Positions 10,299 to 17,477 of a stretch of DNA of 27,438 nt are shown here, in pieces. A program made the translations under genes and the position numbers. How positions within the stretch are numbered: the stretch's first letter is position 1; each line of letters opens with the position of its first letter. The stretch lies in contig DIVX01000120.1 of the NCBI GenBank assembly GCA_002422505.1, positions 1 to 27,438 on the forward strand, read 5' to 3'. The stretch comes from Desulfovibrio sp. UBA6121. GTDB lineage: Bacteria > Desulfobacterota > Desulfovibrionia > Desulfovibrionales > Desulfovibrionaceae. Under the pieces are notes generated by a model, which worked only from the letters and a program-made list of their open reading frames with translations, was not told the DNA's origin and searched no databases.

Positions 10299-11003
10299 AT
10301 GCGCATCGACGATCTGGGACTTATTTCCTACCGCGAGGCCGAGGCCCTGCAACTGGCCACCCTGGCCGAGGTGCAGAACGGGGCCGAGGAAGTGCTCTAC
10401 CTGCTGGAGCACCCCAAGGTCATCACCCTGGGCCGCCAGGGCGGCAGCGAAAACCTGCACGTAAGCCAGGCGCACCTGCGCGCCCAGGGCATAGAGCTGG
10501 CCCAAACCCTGCGCGGCGGCAACATCACCTGCCACTTTCCCGGCCAGTTGGTGGCCTATCCCATCTTCCGCGTGGAGAAGCGCCCCGGCGGCATCCGCCA
10601 GTTCTTCCACGACATGGAGGAGGTGGTCATCCGCACCTGCGCCGCCTTTGGCGTTTGCGTCACCCGGCGGCAGGGCTTTCCCGGCGTGTGGACCAGCCCG
10701 GAGCAGGGCCAGCGCAAGATCTGCTCCATGGGCATCGGCGTAAAGCGCTTCGTCACCTATCACGGGCTTGCGCTTAATGTGGGCCCCGACGTGAGCCTCT
10801 TTGACCTCATCACCTTGTGCGGCATAGGCGGTGCAACGGCCACCTCCCTGACTGCGGAGGCCGCCCGGCAGAACACGCGCCTGGCCGATCCTGCGGCAAA
10901 CGCCGCCATTGAAGTAAAGGAAGTGAAGGATGTCCTTGCCAGAGAATTCCGCGCCTGTTTTGCGCATTCCCCCCTGGCTGCGGGTCAAGCTGCCCAGCAC
11001 TAA
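10299..11003 (+). CDS. lipB: Octanoyltransferase LipB
   Basis: The 234-residue enzyme moves octanoate from acyl carrier protein to a lysine of lipoyl domains (2-oxoacid dehydrogenases, glycine cleavage H protein), the first step of lipoate synthesis in the cytoplasm. Family motifs are clear: LRGGNITCHFPGQLVAYP (71–88), KICSMGIGVKRFVTYHGLALNV (from Lys140, the catalytic lysine) and LCGIGGAT with catalytic Cys174. It follows the Rsm22 gene by 12 bases. The C-terminal tail after about residue 190 is not conserved in my memory of the family, and its last 74 bases are also the beginning of lipA in another frame. Confidence 0.95.
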   Translation: MRIDDLGLISYREAEALQLATLAEVQNGAEEVLYLLEHPKVITLGRQGGSENLHVSQAHLRAQGIELAQTLRGGNITCHFPGQLVAYPIFRVEKRPGGIRQFFHDMEEVVIRTCAAFGVCVTRRQGFPGVWTSPEQGQRKICSMGIGVKRFVTYHGLALNVGPDVSLFDLITLCGIGGATATSLTAEAARQNTRLADPAANAAIEVKEVKDVLAREFRACFAHSPLAAGQAAQH

Positions 11004-11808
11004 GGGCTTTGCCTGCACCAGCTCGCTGTTGCGAGACCTGGACCTGAACACCGTGTGCCAAAGCGCGCGCTGCCCCAACACCTGGGAGTGCTTTTCGCGC
11101 TCGGTGGCCACGTTTCTGATTCTTGGCCGCGAGTGCACGCGCAATTGCGCCTTCTGCAACATCAATCCCGGCAAGCAACTGCCGCCCGATGCCGACGAGC
11201 CGCGGCGCGTGGCCGAGGGCGCGGTGCGGCTGGGGCTCAAACACATCGTGGTCACGTCCGTGACGCGCGACGATCTGCCCGATGGCGGCGCAGAGCACTT
11301 CGCCGAAACCATCCGGCTGGTGAAGGCCGCCCTCCCCGGCTGCACGGTCGAAGTCCTGATCCCCGACTTCCAGGGCGATGCGGCCGCCCTTGAGACCGTG
11401 CTGGCGGCGGGGCCGGACGTGCTGAACCACAACGTGGAGACCGTGCCGCGCCTGTACGCCAGCATCCGCCCGCAGGCGGACTATGCGCAGAGCCTGGAGC
11501 TGCTGCGGCGCGTGGCGGCGCACGGCAGCGGCATTCCGGCCAAGAGCGGGCTTATGGTGGGACTGGGCGAAACGGACGAGGAACTGCGGGAGGTCATCCG
11601 CGACATGCACGACGTCGGCTGCACCATGATCACGGTGGGGCAGTACATGCGGCCCTCGCGCAATCATCCGCTCGTGCAACGCTATATGCCGCCGCAAGAC
11701 TTCGACGCCCTGGCCGAATTCGGCCGCTCCATCGGCGTGCCCAAAATGTTCTGCGCTCCGCTGGTCAGAAGCAGCTATCACGCTGCGGAGTTGGCAGGAG
11801 GGGAGTAG
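10930..11808 (+). CDS. lipA: Lipoyl synthase LipA (radical SAM)
   Basis: The 292-residue enzyme inserts two sulfurs into protein-bound octanoate to make the lipoyl cofactor, using S-adenosylmethionine. It has both required cluster sites: the auxiliary 4Fe-4S cysteines Cys43, Cys48 and Cys54 (CQSARCPNTWEC) and the radical SAM triad Cys69, Cys73 and Cys76 (CTRNCAFC). The C-terminal RSSYHA supplies the serine that ligates the auxiliary cluster in studied LipA. The start is supported by the AAGGAAGTGAAGG stretch before the ATG and by homology from KLPSTKGF onward, so the 74-base overlap with lipB is probably real. Pairing with lipB is a complete route for endogenous lipoylation. Confidence 0.96.
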   Translation: MSLPENSAPVLRIPPWLRVKLPSTKGFACTSSLLRDLDLNTVCQSARCPNTWECFSRSVATFLILGRECTRNCAFCNINPGKQLPPDADEPRRVAEGAVRLGLKHIVVTSVTRDDLPDGGAEHFAETIRLVKAALPGCTVEVLIPDFQGDAAALETVLAAGPDVLNHNVETVPRLYASIRPQADYAQSLELLRRVAAHGSGIPAKSGLMVGLGETDEELREVIRDMHDVGCTMITVGQYMRPSRNHPLVQRYMPPQDFDALAEFGRSIGVPKMFCAPLVRSSYHAAELAGGE

Positions 11809-11905
11809 AAACAGGCGAAGAAGGCAGGCGACAAAGCAGCGTAATCGGCATTCCGCCCAGGGGCGGCACTATCGGAGATATCTCTGTACAACCCGGATAT
11901 GGGCT

Positions 11906-12652
11906 TCATGCGGGCTTGTGGATGATTATATCAACTGTTGTTGGAAGGACATATTGGAGTAGTGGCAGCTGCCTCATTACAAAGAAATAGATGGTCTGCA
12001 TCGGTCCACGGTTAGTAATGGTTGGGGCGAAGCGAACCTTCACATCCAGGCCTGTCTCTTTTCCTAATTCCATCAATTTCTTATACACTATGACATCCTC
12101 ATATACCCACGGACGTTTTGCATTTACTCTCCAACGAGCCGCCGAAAGCATAAAAGACTGACATCCTGGTTCATGTAAATACAGGGCCGTTCCACCCGGC
12201 CTGAGAATACGAGCCAACTCGATAAAAGTTTTCCGATGCTGAGCAAAATGGTGCGCTGCGCTAAAAACGAAAACAAGATCGAATGATTTATCGCCAAACG
12301 GGGTGTCAGAGGCGCTGCATGCTTCCACATCATCGACCTTCACTCGAAAAATATGTTCCCACTTGTGCAACGAAGCTACAGCGGCAGGGCTGATGTCTGT
12401 GGCCGTAACGTGTACATTGGAGAAAAGTCGCTTGACGATACACGAAGCCCAGCACTGCCCCCCGCCAAGTTCGAGAATCCTGTTTGCGCTCACAAACAGC
12501 TTTTTAAAATAATCTACCTTTTCTAGAAAAACCTGAGCTTCAGCAGCTTTCCGGAGTATGCTTTCAAGGGAATCGCTTTGGGGTGACTCTGACTTCGAAT
12601 TTTCCCAGAAACGAATTTCTGCTAATTCACGCTCTGCGGTACTCTTCATCAT
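11906..12652 (-). CDS. Class I SAM-dependent methyltransferase, AT-rich
   Basis: The 248-residue protein has a Rossmann-fold methyltransferase core: motif I ILELGGGQCWAS (about 59–70), an acidic residue after strand 2 (ATDIS, Asp86), FDLVFVFSAAHHF (motif IV region) and the ARILRPGG turn (about 147–154), typical of methyltransferase type 11 proteins. The substrate is unknown; small molecules, lipids or sugars are all possible. The start at 12652 has a good GAGGAG site 6 bases upstream; a second ATG follows directly. Codon use is strikingly AT-richer than in the neighbours, a sign of recent acquisition. It ends convergently about 100 bases from lipA. Confidence 0.8.
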   Translation of the reverse strand: MMKSTAERELAEIRFWENSKSESPQSDSLESILRKAAEAQVFLEKVDYFKKLFVSANRILELGGGQCWASCIVKRLFSNVHVTATDISPAAVASLHKWEHIFRVKVDDVEACSASDTPFGDKSFDLVFVFSAAHHFAQHRKTFIELARILRPGGTALYLHEPGCQSFMLSAARWRVNAKRPWVYEDVIVYKKLMELGKETGLDVKVRFAPTITNRGPMQTIYFFVMRQLPLLQYVLPTTVDIIIHKPA

Positions 12653-12699
12653 TTACTTCTCCTCATTGCACTCCGGCTAATCCCCCCAGCGCTGCCCCC

Positions 12700-13449
12700 C
12701 TACCCCGCCACCAGCGTCGTCATGCCCCGCTCCACCTCGCGGTGGCGCACGGTGAGGCCGCAGGCGGCGAGCTCCGCGCTCAGCCAGTCCGCGCCGATGC
12801 GCAGCTTGCGGTAGCAGCCCTTGGCGAAGCGCCAGGCCGAGCCCTCGCGCGTGTACACAATATCGTGCGCCAGGTAGGCGTCCTCGCTCTCGTGCTCCAA
12901 AAAGCAATGCGCAACGCGCTGTTCATCGGCCTTCACGGGGATGAAGCGGTCCAAGCCCTGCGGCAGCACGCTCATGTCCCGGTAGCCAATGACCACCGAA
13001 GCGCCCGGCTCCAGCGTGGCGGCCAAATCGTGCAGCATCTGCCGCACGGCGTCCTTGCCGGGCAGGTGGGTGATGGTATCGCCCATGCACACCACCACGG
13101 ACCAGGGGCCGGGGGCCAGGTCGCGCAGGTGGGCTATGTCTCCCACCACGCCGCGCACGTGCAAATGCATGGTCTGCTGCGCCATCAGGTCCAGCAGCTT
13201 GCGGCTGGTGTCGAGCCCGGTCACGTCAAACCCCAGCCGGGCCAGCGCGACGGCCTGATACCCAGGCCCGCAGCCAAGATCGAGCGCGCGGGCGCTTCCG
13301 CTCGGGCCAATGCCCAGGCGCGCGAACAGCGCCTGCTGCTCGTCGGCCTTCACGTCGAACGGCCCCATCATCCAGGGGTACACGTCGTCCAGAATCGCCT
13401 CGTAATGTTCCTGCGCCGTGCCGATCGTCGCGCGCATCGCCTGCTCCAT
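12700..13449 (-). CDS. Class I SAM-dependent methyltransferase
   Basis: The 249-residue protein has motif I ALDLGCGPGYQAVALA (about 55–70), an acidic residue at the end of strand 2 (VTGLDTS, Asp80) and a following VVVCMGDTITHLP segment, all typical of small-molecule or lipid methyltransferases. An N-terminal HYEAILDDVYPWMMG segment resembles SAM methyltransferases that modify small metabolites, but I cannot name a substrate. The frame stays open to 13560; I chose the ATG at 13449 because residues upstream of it are Arg/Cys-rich and unlike coding sequence. It has normal GC-rich codon use, unlike the genes on either side. It is 47 bases upstream of the AT-rich methyltransferase on the same strand, so co-transcription is possible. 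Confidence 0.75.
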   Translation of the reverse strand: MEQAMRATIGTAQEHYEAILDDVYPWMMGPFDVKADEQQALFARLGIGPSGSARALDLGCGPGYQAVALARLGFDVTGLDTSRKLLDLMAQQTMHLHVRGVVGDIAHLRDLAPGPWSVVVCMGDTITHLPGKDAVRQMLHDLAATLEPGASVVIGYRDMSVLPQGLDRFIPVKADEQRVAHCFLEHESEDAYLAHDIVYTREGSAWRFAKGCYRKLRIGADWLSAELAACGLTVRHREVERGMTTLVAG

Positions 13450-13573
13450 CGCTCGTCCCAGTCCTTCGTCCGCACTACAATGCCACAATTTAGGGTGACA
13501 GCCTCTGCGGCCCAGGCGCAGCAGGCAGGCGCAGCGCATACGCCAGCCCCCGCGCGGCAAAGCCGCCCCGGTC

Positions 13574-13867
13574 CTACTTGCCCCGCACCACCTGATTCTT
13601 GATCAGCCCCTTCAAACGAACGACATCGTTGAAGGAAATCTTGTGCTGGTCAAAAATGGTCATCAGCCCGAAGAAATTGCTTTCCGTGCAGACGATCTTT
13701 GCGGACGGGAAGCTGACCGAGCCGAGGAAGTTGTCCAACCCGCCGAAACCGATCTCTATTTCTCTGCCGTTTTGGCCTTTTGCGGTAAAGGTGTACAGCT
13801 TCCCGATGGGCCGAAGCTGACTGATCCACTTTCCCAGGGCCTTGAATTCTTGCCGACGGCTCGCCAT
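13574..13867 (-). CDS. Hypothetical protein, 97 residues
   Basis: I do not recognise this protein. The ATG at 13867 is preceded by AAAGGAAG at good distance and starts MASRRQEFKALGKW; a longer frame to 13918 exists but lacks a ribosome site. The sequence is basic and soluble-looking, with a beta-rich middle (REIEIGFGGLDNFLGSVSF) and no signal peptide or membrane helix. Base composition is lower in G+C than in recJ upstream. It lies 73 bases downstream of recJ on the same strand and about 124 bases upstream of the methyltransferase start. The ribosome site and composition of codon positions make it a plausible gene; its function is unknown. Confidence 0.55.
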   Translation of the reverse strand: MASRRQEFKALGKWISQLRPIGKLYTFTAKGQNGREIEIGFGGLDNFLGSVSFPSAKIVCTESNFFGLMTIFDQHKISFNDVVRLKGLIKNQVVRGK

Positions 13868-13909
13868 AAATCTTCCTTTGTGCTGCAATGGCAGCGTGTT
13901 GCACTTCGT

Positions 13910-13937
13910 GCGGCGCAAAGACGAAACAGTGCGCCGC
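13910..13937 (-). terminator. Hairpin downstream of recJ
   Basis: An 8-base perfect stem (GCGGCGCA at 13910–13917 with TGCGCCGC at 13930–13937) and a 12-base loop lie directly after the recJ stop. No U-run follows on the minus strand, so it is at best a weak or processing-type end for the seven-gene operon. Confidence 0.3.
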
Positions 13938-13940
13938 GCC

Positions 13941-15719
13941 CTACGCGTCCCAGTCCTTCACCTGCAGCTCGATCTTGGGAATGCCGTCGAAACGGTCGAT
14001 GCGCGGGGTGAAGGCGAAGCGCATGAGCTTGCCCTGCACGTCGCGGGTCAGGTCGGCCGCCTTGCGCCAGGCCTTGGCGGGCAGCACCGCGCCGGGCCGC
14101 AGGCCCACTTGGTCCTCGGGCAGTTGCTCGGCCAGTTGCAGCTTCACGTGATCCTTGCCGAACACGCGGTAGTCCTTCACCAGCACCGGTGGAGAGACGA
14201 ACACCGGCTCCGGGTTGCCCATGCCGAAGGGCTGCAACATCTCCAGTTCCTTCAGCAAGGTAAAGGAGATGTCGCCAAAGGGCAGCTCGCGGTCCAGCTT
14301 CAGCGAGGCCTTGAGCGGCAGCGGGCCAAGGGCGGCCTCCACGGCCAGATGAAAGCCCTCGCGCAGGGCCTCCAGGTTGTCCAGCGGCATGGACAGCCCG
14401 GCGGCCTGCTTGTGCCCGCCGAAGCCCAGAAACAGGTGCTCAAGCCCGGACAGCCCCTCGTGCAGGTCGAATTCCGCCACGCTGCGGCCAGAGCCCTTGT
14501 AATGCCCGCCGCCCTTCTCGTCGCCGGGGTCGTCCTCGCGGCAGAGCATAAGCACCGGCTTGTAGTGCCGCTCCACCACGCGCGAGGCCACAATGCCGAT
14601 GACGCCGGGGTGCCAGTGGTCGCCCGCCAGCACAAGGCCCAGGCGCTCCTTCTGCTCCTCGGCCTGGGCCAGGGCTTCCTCCAGAATGGCTTGCTCCTCG
14701 CTGCGGCGCTTGGCGTTCAGGCCGTCCAGCTTGGAGGCCAGGGGATTGGCGGTGTCCATGTCCGGGGCCAGCAGCATGGTCAGCGCCACTTGCGGGTCGG
14801 CCATGCGCCCTGCGGCGTTGATGCGCGGCGCCAGGCCGAAGCCGATCTGCCCGGCCCCAAGCTCGGCCACGCGGTCGTAGCCGCTGTAGACCTTGAGCGA
14901 GGCGATGCCCGGCCGCTTGGCGTCCTTGATGAGCAGCAGCCCGTTCTTGACCAGGATGCGGTTGGGGCCGGTCAGGCTCACCACGTCGGCCACGGTACCC
15001 AAGGCCACAAGGTCGAGAAACTGGCGCATGTCCAGGGGATCGCCCGGCAGCAGGCGGTTCAGCGCCGCCATGAGCATGAAGGCCACGCCAACGCCCGCCA
15101 GTTCGCACAGGCCGGTGCAGGCGTCGCCGCAATCGCCGCCGCACAGGCGCGGATTGCAGATCGCCGCAGCGGGCGGCAGCTGCGCCGGGGGCAGGTGGTG
15201 GTCGCTCACCACCACGGTCATGCCCAGTTCGTTGGCCCGCGCCACCTCGGCCACGGCGCTTATGCCGCAGTCCACGGTGAGCAGCAGGCGCACGCCGTCA
15301 TCCGCCAGGCGCTCAATGCCCGCCATATTCAGGCCGTAGCCGTCGTCCACGCGGTTGGGCAGATAGTGGCGCACCTGCTGGGCGGCCACCTCCGGCCCCA
15401 GGCGCTTGGCGAAGAAATCCTTCACCAGCGCGGTGGAGGTGATGCCGTCCACATCGTAGTCGCCCCAGACACAGAAACGCGCCCCGGCCATAAGCTCGCG
15501 CGCCAGCACCCGGGCGGACTCGGTAAGGCCGGGGATGGATTCCGGCTTGGGCAGGTGCCGCAGGCCGGGCGAAAGAAAGCGGTCCATGGCCTGGGTGGAG
15601 GTGAAGCCGCGCCGCCAGAGCACCTCGGCGATGACCTGGGTGATGCCCAGTTCCTCGGCTATCTGGCCGATGTTTGCGGGAACGGGCGCGACGGAGAGCA
15701 GCTTCCAGTTGCAGGGCAT
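13941..15719 (-). CDS. recJ: Single-stranded-DNA-specific exonuclease RecJ
   Basis: The 592-residue enzyme degrades single-stranded DNA 5' to 3' in recombination and mismatch repair. The DHH-superfamily motifs are all present: GDYDVDGITS (Asp87, Asp89 and Asp91), TVDCGIS (Asp150), SDHHLPP (172–178), RINAAGRM, and the DHHA1 GGHKQAAG block in the second half. Length is normal for the family. Unusual is a cysteine cluster just after the DHH motif, where most RecJ proteins have a short loop before ELAGVGVAF: Cys188, Cys193, Cys197, Cys201 and Cys205 occur in 18 residues. It is the last gene of a seven-gene minus-strand cluster, 7 bases after pyrF; a GGTAAGG stretch before the ATG may serve as ribosome site. 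Confidence 0.95.
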   Translation of the reverse strand: MPCNWKLLSVAPVPANIGQIAEELGITQVIAEVLWRRGFTSTQAMDRFLSPGLRHLPKPESIPGLTESARVLARELMAGARFCVWGDYDVDGITSTALVKDFFAKRLGPEVAAQQVRHYLPNRVDDGYGLNMAGIERLADDGVRLLLTVDCGISAVAEVARANELGMTVVVSDHHLPPAQLPPAAAICNPRLCGGDCGDACTGLCELAGVGVAFMLMAALNRLLPGDPLDMRQFLDLVALGTVADVVSLTGPNRILVKNGLLLIKDAKRPGIASLKVYSGYDRVAELGAGQIGFGLAPRINAAGRMADPQVALTMLLAPDMDTANPLASKLDGLNAKRRSEEQAILEEALAQAEEQKERLGLVLAGDHWHPGVIGIVASRVVERHYKPVLMLCREDDPGDEKGGGHYKGSGRSVAEFDLHEGLSGLEHLFLGFGGHKQAAGLSMPLDNLEALREGFHLAVEAALGPLPLKASLKLDRELPFGDISFTLLKELEMLQPFGMGNPEPVFVSPPVLVKDYRVFGKDHVKLQLAEQLPEDQVGLRPGAVLPAKAWRKAADLTRDVQGKLMRFAFTPRIDRFDGIPKIELQVKDWDA

Positions 15720-15726
15720 GGCGGCC

Positions 15727-16521
15727 TTACCGCCCGGCCGGAGCGGCGGCGTAGGCTTCGGCCATGCGGCGCAAAATGTCGCTGGCGCTGCCCACCGGGT
15801 CGGCGCTGCGCGTCACCGGCCTGCCAACCACCAGATAGTCCGATCCGGCGGCCACGGCGGCTTCCGGGGTCATGACGCGGCGCTGGTCGTCGGGCGGAGC
15901 ATCGGGCGCGGGCACGCGGATGCCCGGCGTGAGGCAGAGGAACGCAGATCCGCAGGCCTGCTTGATGCGCGCGGCCTCCTGCCCGGAGCACACCACGCCG
16001 TCAAGCCCGGCCTGGCTGCTCATGCGGGCCAGTTCCAGGGCCACCTCGGCCGCTGGCCTGCCCTGCAAAATGGGGTTGTCCACATCCTGCATGCTGGTAA
16101 GCACGGTGACGGCGAACAAGAGCGGCCTGGCGGCCTGCCGGTTTTGCCCGCCCTGCGCGCCCGGCTGGCCGGAACGCTCAAGGCAGGCCTCGTCGCGCGC
16201 GGCCACGGCTATGCGCGCCATGTCGGCCCCGCCCGCCGCGTGGATGTTCAGCATGTCGGCCCCGCTCTTGACGGCGGAGCGCACGGCCCCGCGCACGGTG
16301 TTCGGGATGTCCAGAAACTTGAGGTCGAGAAAGACCTTGAAGCCCAGGCGCTTCAACGCGCGGACGATCTCCGGTCCCTCGGCCACGAAGAGCTCCAGCC
16401 CCACCTTCATCCACAGTTCGGGCTGGCCGGGCCCGGCAAGGGGTGCAAGCTTCCGGGCCATGTCCAGGGCCTCGGCCCCGGTCTGAAAGTCCAGGGCGAT
16501 GACGAGCTTGGGCAGGGGCAT
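15727..16521 (-). CDS. pyrF: Orotidine 5'-phosphate decarboxylase
   Basis: The 264-residue cytoplasmic enzyme makes UMP from OMP, the last step of pyrimidine synthesis. The signature FLDLKFLDIPNTV contains the catalytic Asp66–Lys68–Asp71 set, and VTVLTSM, LTPGIR and DYLVVGRPVT are at the expected places. About 15 extra Gln/Gly/Arg-rich residues lie at about 116–132 before the VTVLTSM strand, probably a surface loop. The ATG at 16521 shares one base with the gmk stop (TGATG) and has GGGAGAG upstream; an in-frame ATG at 16536 lies inside gmk and is less likely. Confidence 0.96.
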   Translation of the reverse strand: MPLPKLVIALDFQTGAEALDMARKLAPLAGPGQPELWMKVGLELFVAEGPEIVRALKRLGFKVFLDLKFLDIPNTVRGAVRSAVKSGADMLNIHAAGGADMARIAVAARDEACLERSGQPGAQGGQNRQAARPLLFAVTVLTSMQDVDNPILQGRPAAEVALELARMSSQAGLDGVVCSGQEAARIKQACGSAFLCLTPGIRVPAPDAPPDDQRRVMTPEAAVAAGSDYLVVGRPVTRSADPVGSASDILRRMAEAYAAAPAGR

Positions 16522-17177
16522 CAGGCGCTCTCCCACTGGGCCATGAGGCCGGGCAACAGCCCCGGACGGCTGCTGGCCCGGGCGCGGCCCGCCACATACA
16601 CGGCGCGCAGTTCGTCCGCCGCCTCCTCCAGATCATCGTTGACGATGTGGTAGTCGAAGTGACCGGCCTGCTTCAACTCGCCCAGGGCGTTCTGCATGCG
16701 CCGGGCAATGACGTCCTCGGCATCGGTGCCGCGCCCGCGCAGGCGCTTTTCCAGCACCTCCCGCGAGGGCGGCAGGATGAACACATACAGCGCCTGCGGA
16801 AACACCTGCTTGAGCTGCAACGCGCCCTGCACGTCGATGTCGAAGAGGATGTCCTGCCCGCGTGCGATCATCTGCTCCACGGGCTCTTTGGGCGTGCCGT
16901 AGAAGTTGCCGTGCACCTCGGCCCATTCGGCGAAGAATCCGGCCTCGCGGCGGCTCAAAAAGGTCTCGCGCGATACAAAGTGGTAGTGCACGCCGTCCTG
17001 CTCGCCCGGACGCGGGGCGCGGGTGGTGCAGGAGATGGAATAGGCGAAGACCGGAAACTCGGCCCGCAGCCGGGCCACCAGGGTGCTCTTGCCCGCGCCG
17101 GAAGGAGCGGAAAGCACCAGGCACAGGCCCTTGCGGCCCCCGTGCAGATTGTCGAGCGGGGCGTCTGTGGGGCGCAT
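16521..17177 (-). CDS. gmk: Guanylate kinase
   Basis: The 218-residue enzyme phosphorylates GMP to GDP. It has the P-loop SAPSGAGKST (about 23–32), the GMP-binding block SISCTTRAPRPGEQDGVHYHFVS, the FAEWAEVHGNFYGTP segment and the RMQNALGEL lid region. The start ATG at 17177 shares a base with the stop of the RemA-like gene (TAATG), with GAGGAGGA just upstream. The family is usually about 205 residues; the extra length is an N-terminal extension of about 15 residues. Conserved linkage with a YicC and a RemA-like gene supports the call. Confidence 0.97.
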   Translation of the reverse strand: MRPTDAPLDNLHGGRKGLCLVLSAPSGAGKSTLVARLRAEFPVFAYSISCTTRAPRPGEQDGVHYHFVSRETFLSRREAGFFAEWAEVHGNFYGTPKEPVEQMIARGQDILFDIDVQGALQLKQVFPQALYVFILPPSREVLEKRLRGRGTDAEDVIARRMQNALGELKQAGHFDYHIVNDDLEEAADELRAVYVAGRARASSRPGLLPGLMAQWESA

Positions 17178-17473
17178 TAATCCTCCTCGCGTTTGCCTGC
17201 GCCTTCCTCGGCAAGGAAGCGCTGGCCGATGGTCTCCGCCTGTATGGCCGAGAGAATGACGTGGTTCGAATCCGTCACGACGATGGCGCGGGTCTTGCGG
17301 CCCTGGGTGGAGTCGATGAGCCGCCCTTCCTGGCGCGCATCCTCGCGCAGGCGGCGCATGGGCGCGCTGGCCGGGTCCACGATGGCGATGATGCGCGCGG
17401 CCACCACGAAGTTGCCGAAGCCCAGGCTGACCAGCCGCTGACGTTGCGGCATTTTTTGTGCGCTTTTGTCCAT
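17177..17473 (-). CDS. RemA-like (DUF370) regulatory protein
   Basis: The 98-residue protein matches the RemA/DUF370 family: LVSLGFGNFVVAARIIAIVDPASAPMRRL, then GRLIDSTQGRKTRAIVVTDSNHVILSAIQ. In Bacillus subtilis RemA is an oligomeric DNA-binding activator of biofilm matrix and osmoprotection genes. In deltaproteobacteria the role is not known to me. The usual start is near MPQRQRLVSLG (17452); I kept the upstream ATG at 17473, 4 bases after the yicC stop, although its ribosome site is weak. It is 1 base overlapped with gmk, which suggests tight translational coupling. Confidence 0.88.
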   Translation of the reverse strand: MDKSAQKMPQRQRLVSLGFGNFVVAARIIAIVDPASAPMRRLREDARQEGRLIDSTQGRKTRAIVVTDSNHVILSAIQAETIGQRFLAEEGAGKREED

Positions 17474-17477
17474 GGCG

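Larger units (their letters stand above)
11809..13867. other. Compositionally distinct accessory patch
   Basis: Between lipA and recJ lie three minus-strand genes not belonging to either neighbouring operon. Base composition changes sharply: 12481–12540 is 20/60 G+C and 13621–13680 is 27/60, whereas 14041–14100 in recJ is 49/60. The middle gene (12700–13449) is GC-rich like the chromosome. I found no integrase, flanking repeat or tRNA, so transfer is an inference from composition and from the convergent break in gene order. Confidence 0.5.

Noticed and set aside
8754..11465. Minus-strand open frame of 903 codons opposite the Rsm22, lipB and lipA genes
   Set aside because: It mirrors the codon bias of clear plus-strand genes and shows no family motif.
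11853..11866. Inverted repeat CCGCC-CAGG-GGCGG downstream of lipA as a terminator
   Set aside because: The stem is short and no T-run follows on either strand, so I cannot support termination.
11875..11884. Perfect palindrome GAGATATCTC between lipA and the AT-rich methyltransferase
   Set aside because: A single 10-base palindrome is expected by chance in several places and has no recognised operator match.
13471..13489. TGGCATTGTAGTGC (minus strand) as a sigma-54 promoter for the second methyltransferase
   Set aside because: The GG-to-GC spacing is 9 rather than 10 bases and the -12 element is poor.
13842..15875. Plus-strand frame of 677 codons opposite recJ
   Set aside because: Repetitive His/Gly/Gln composition typical of antisense to a GC-rich gene; recJ motifs are unambiguous.
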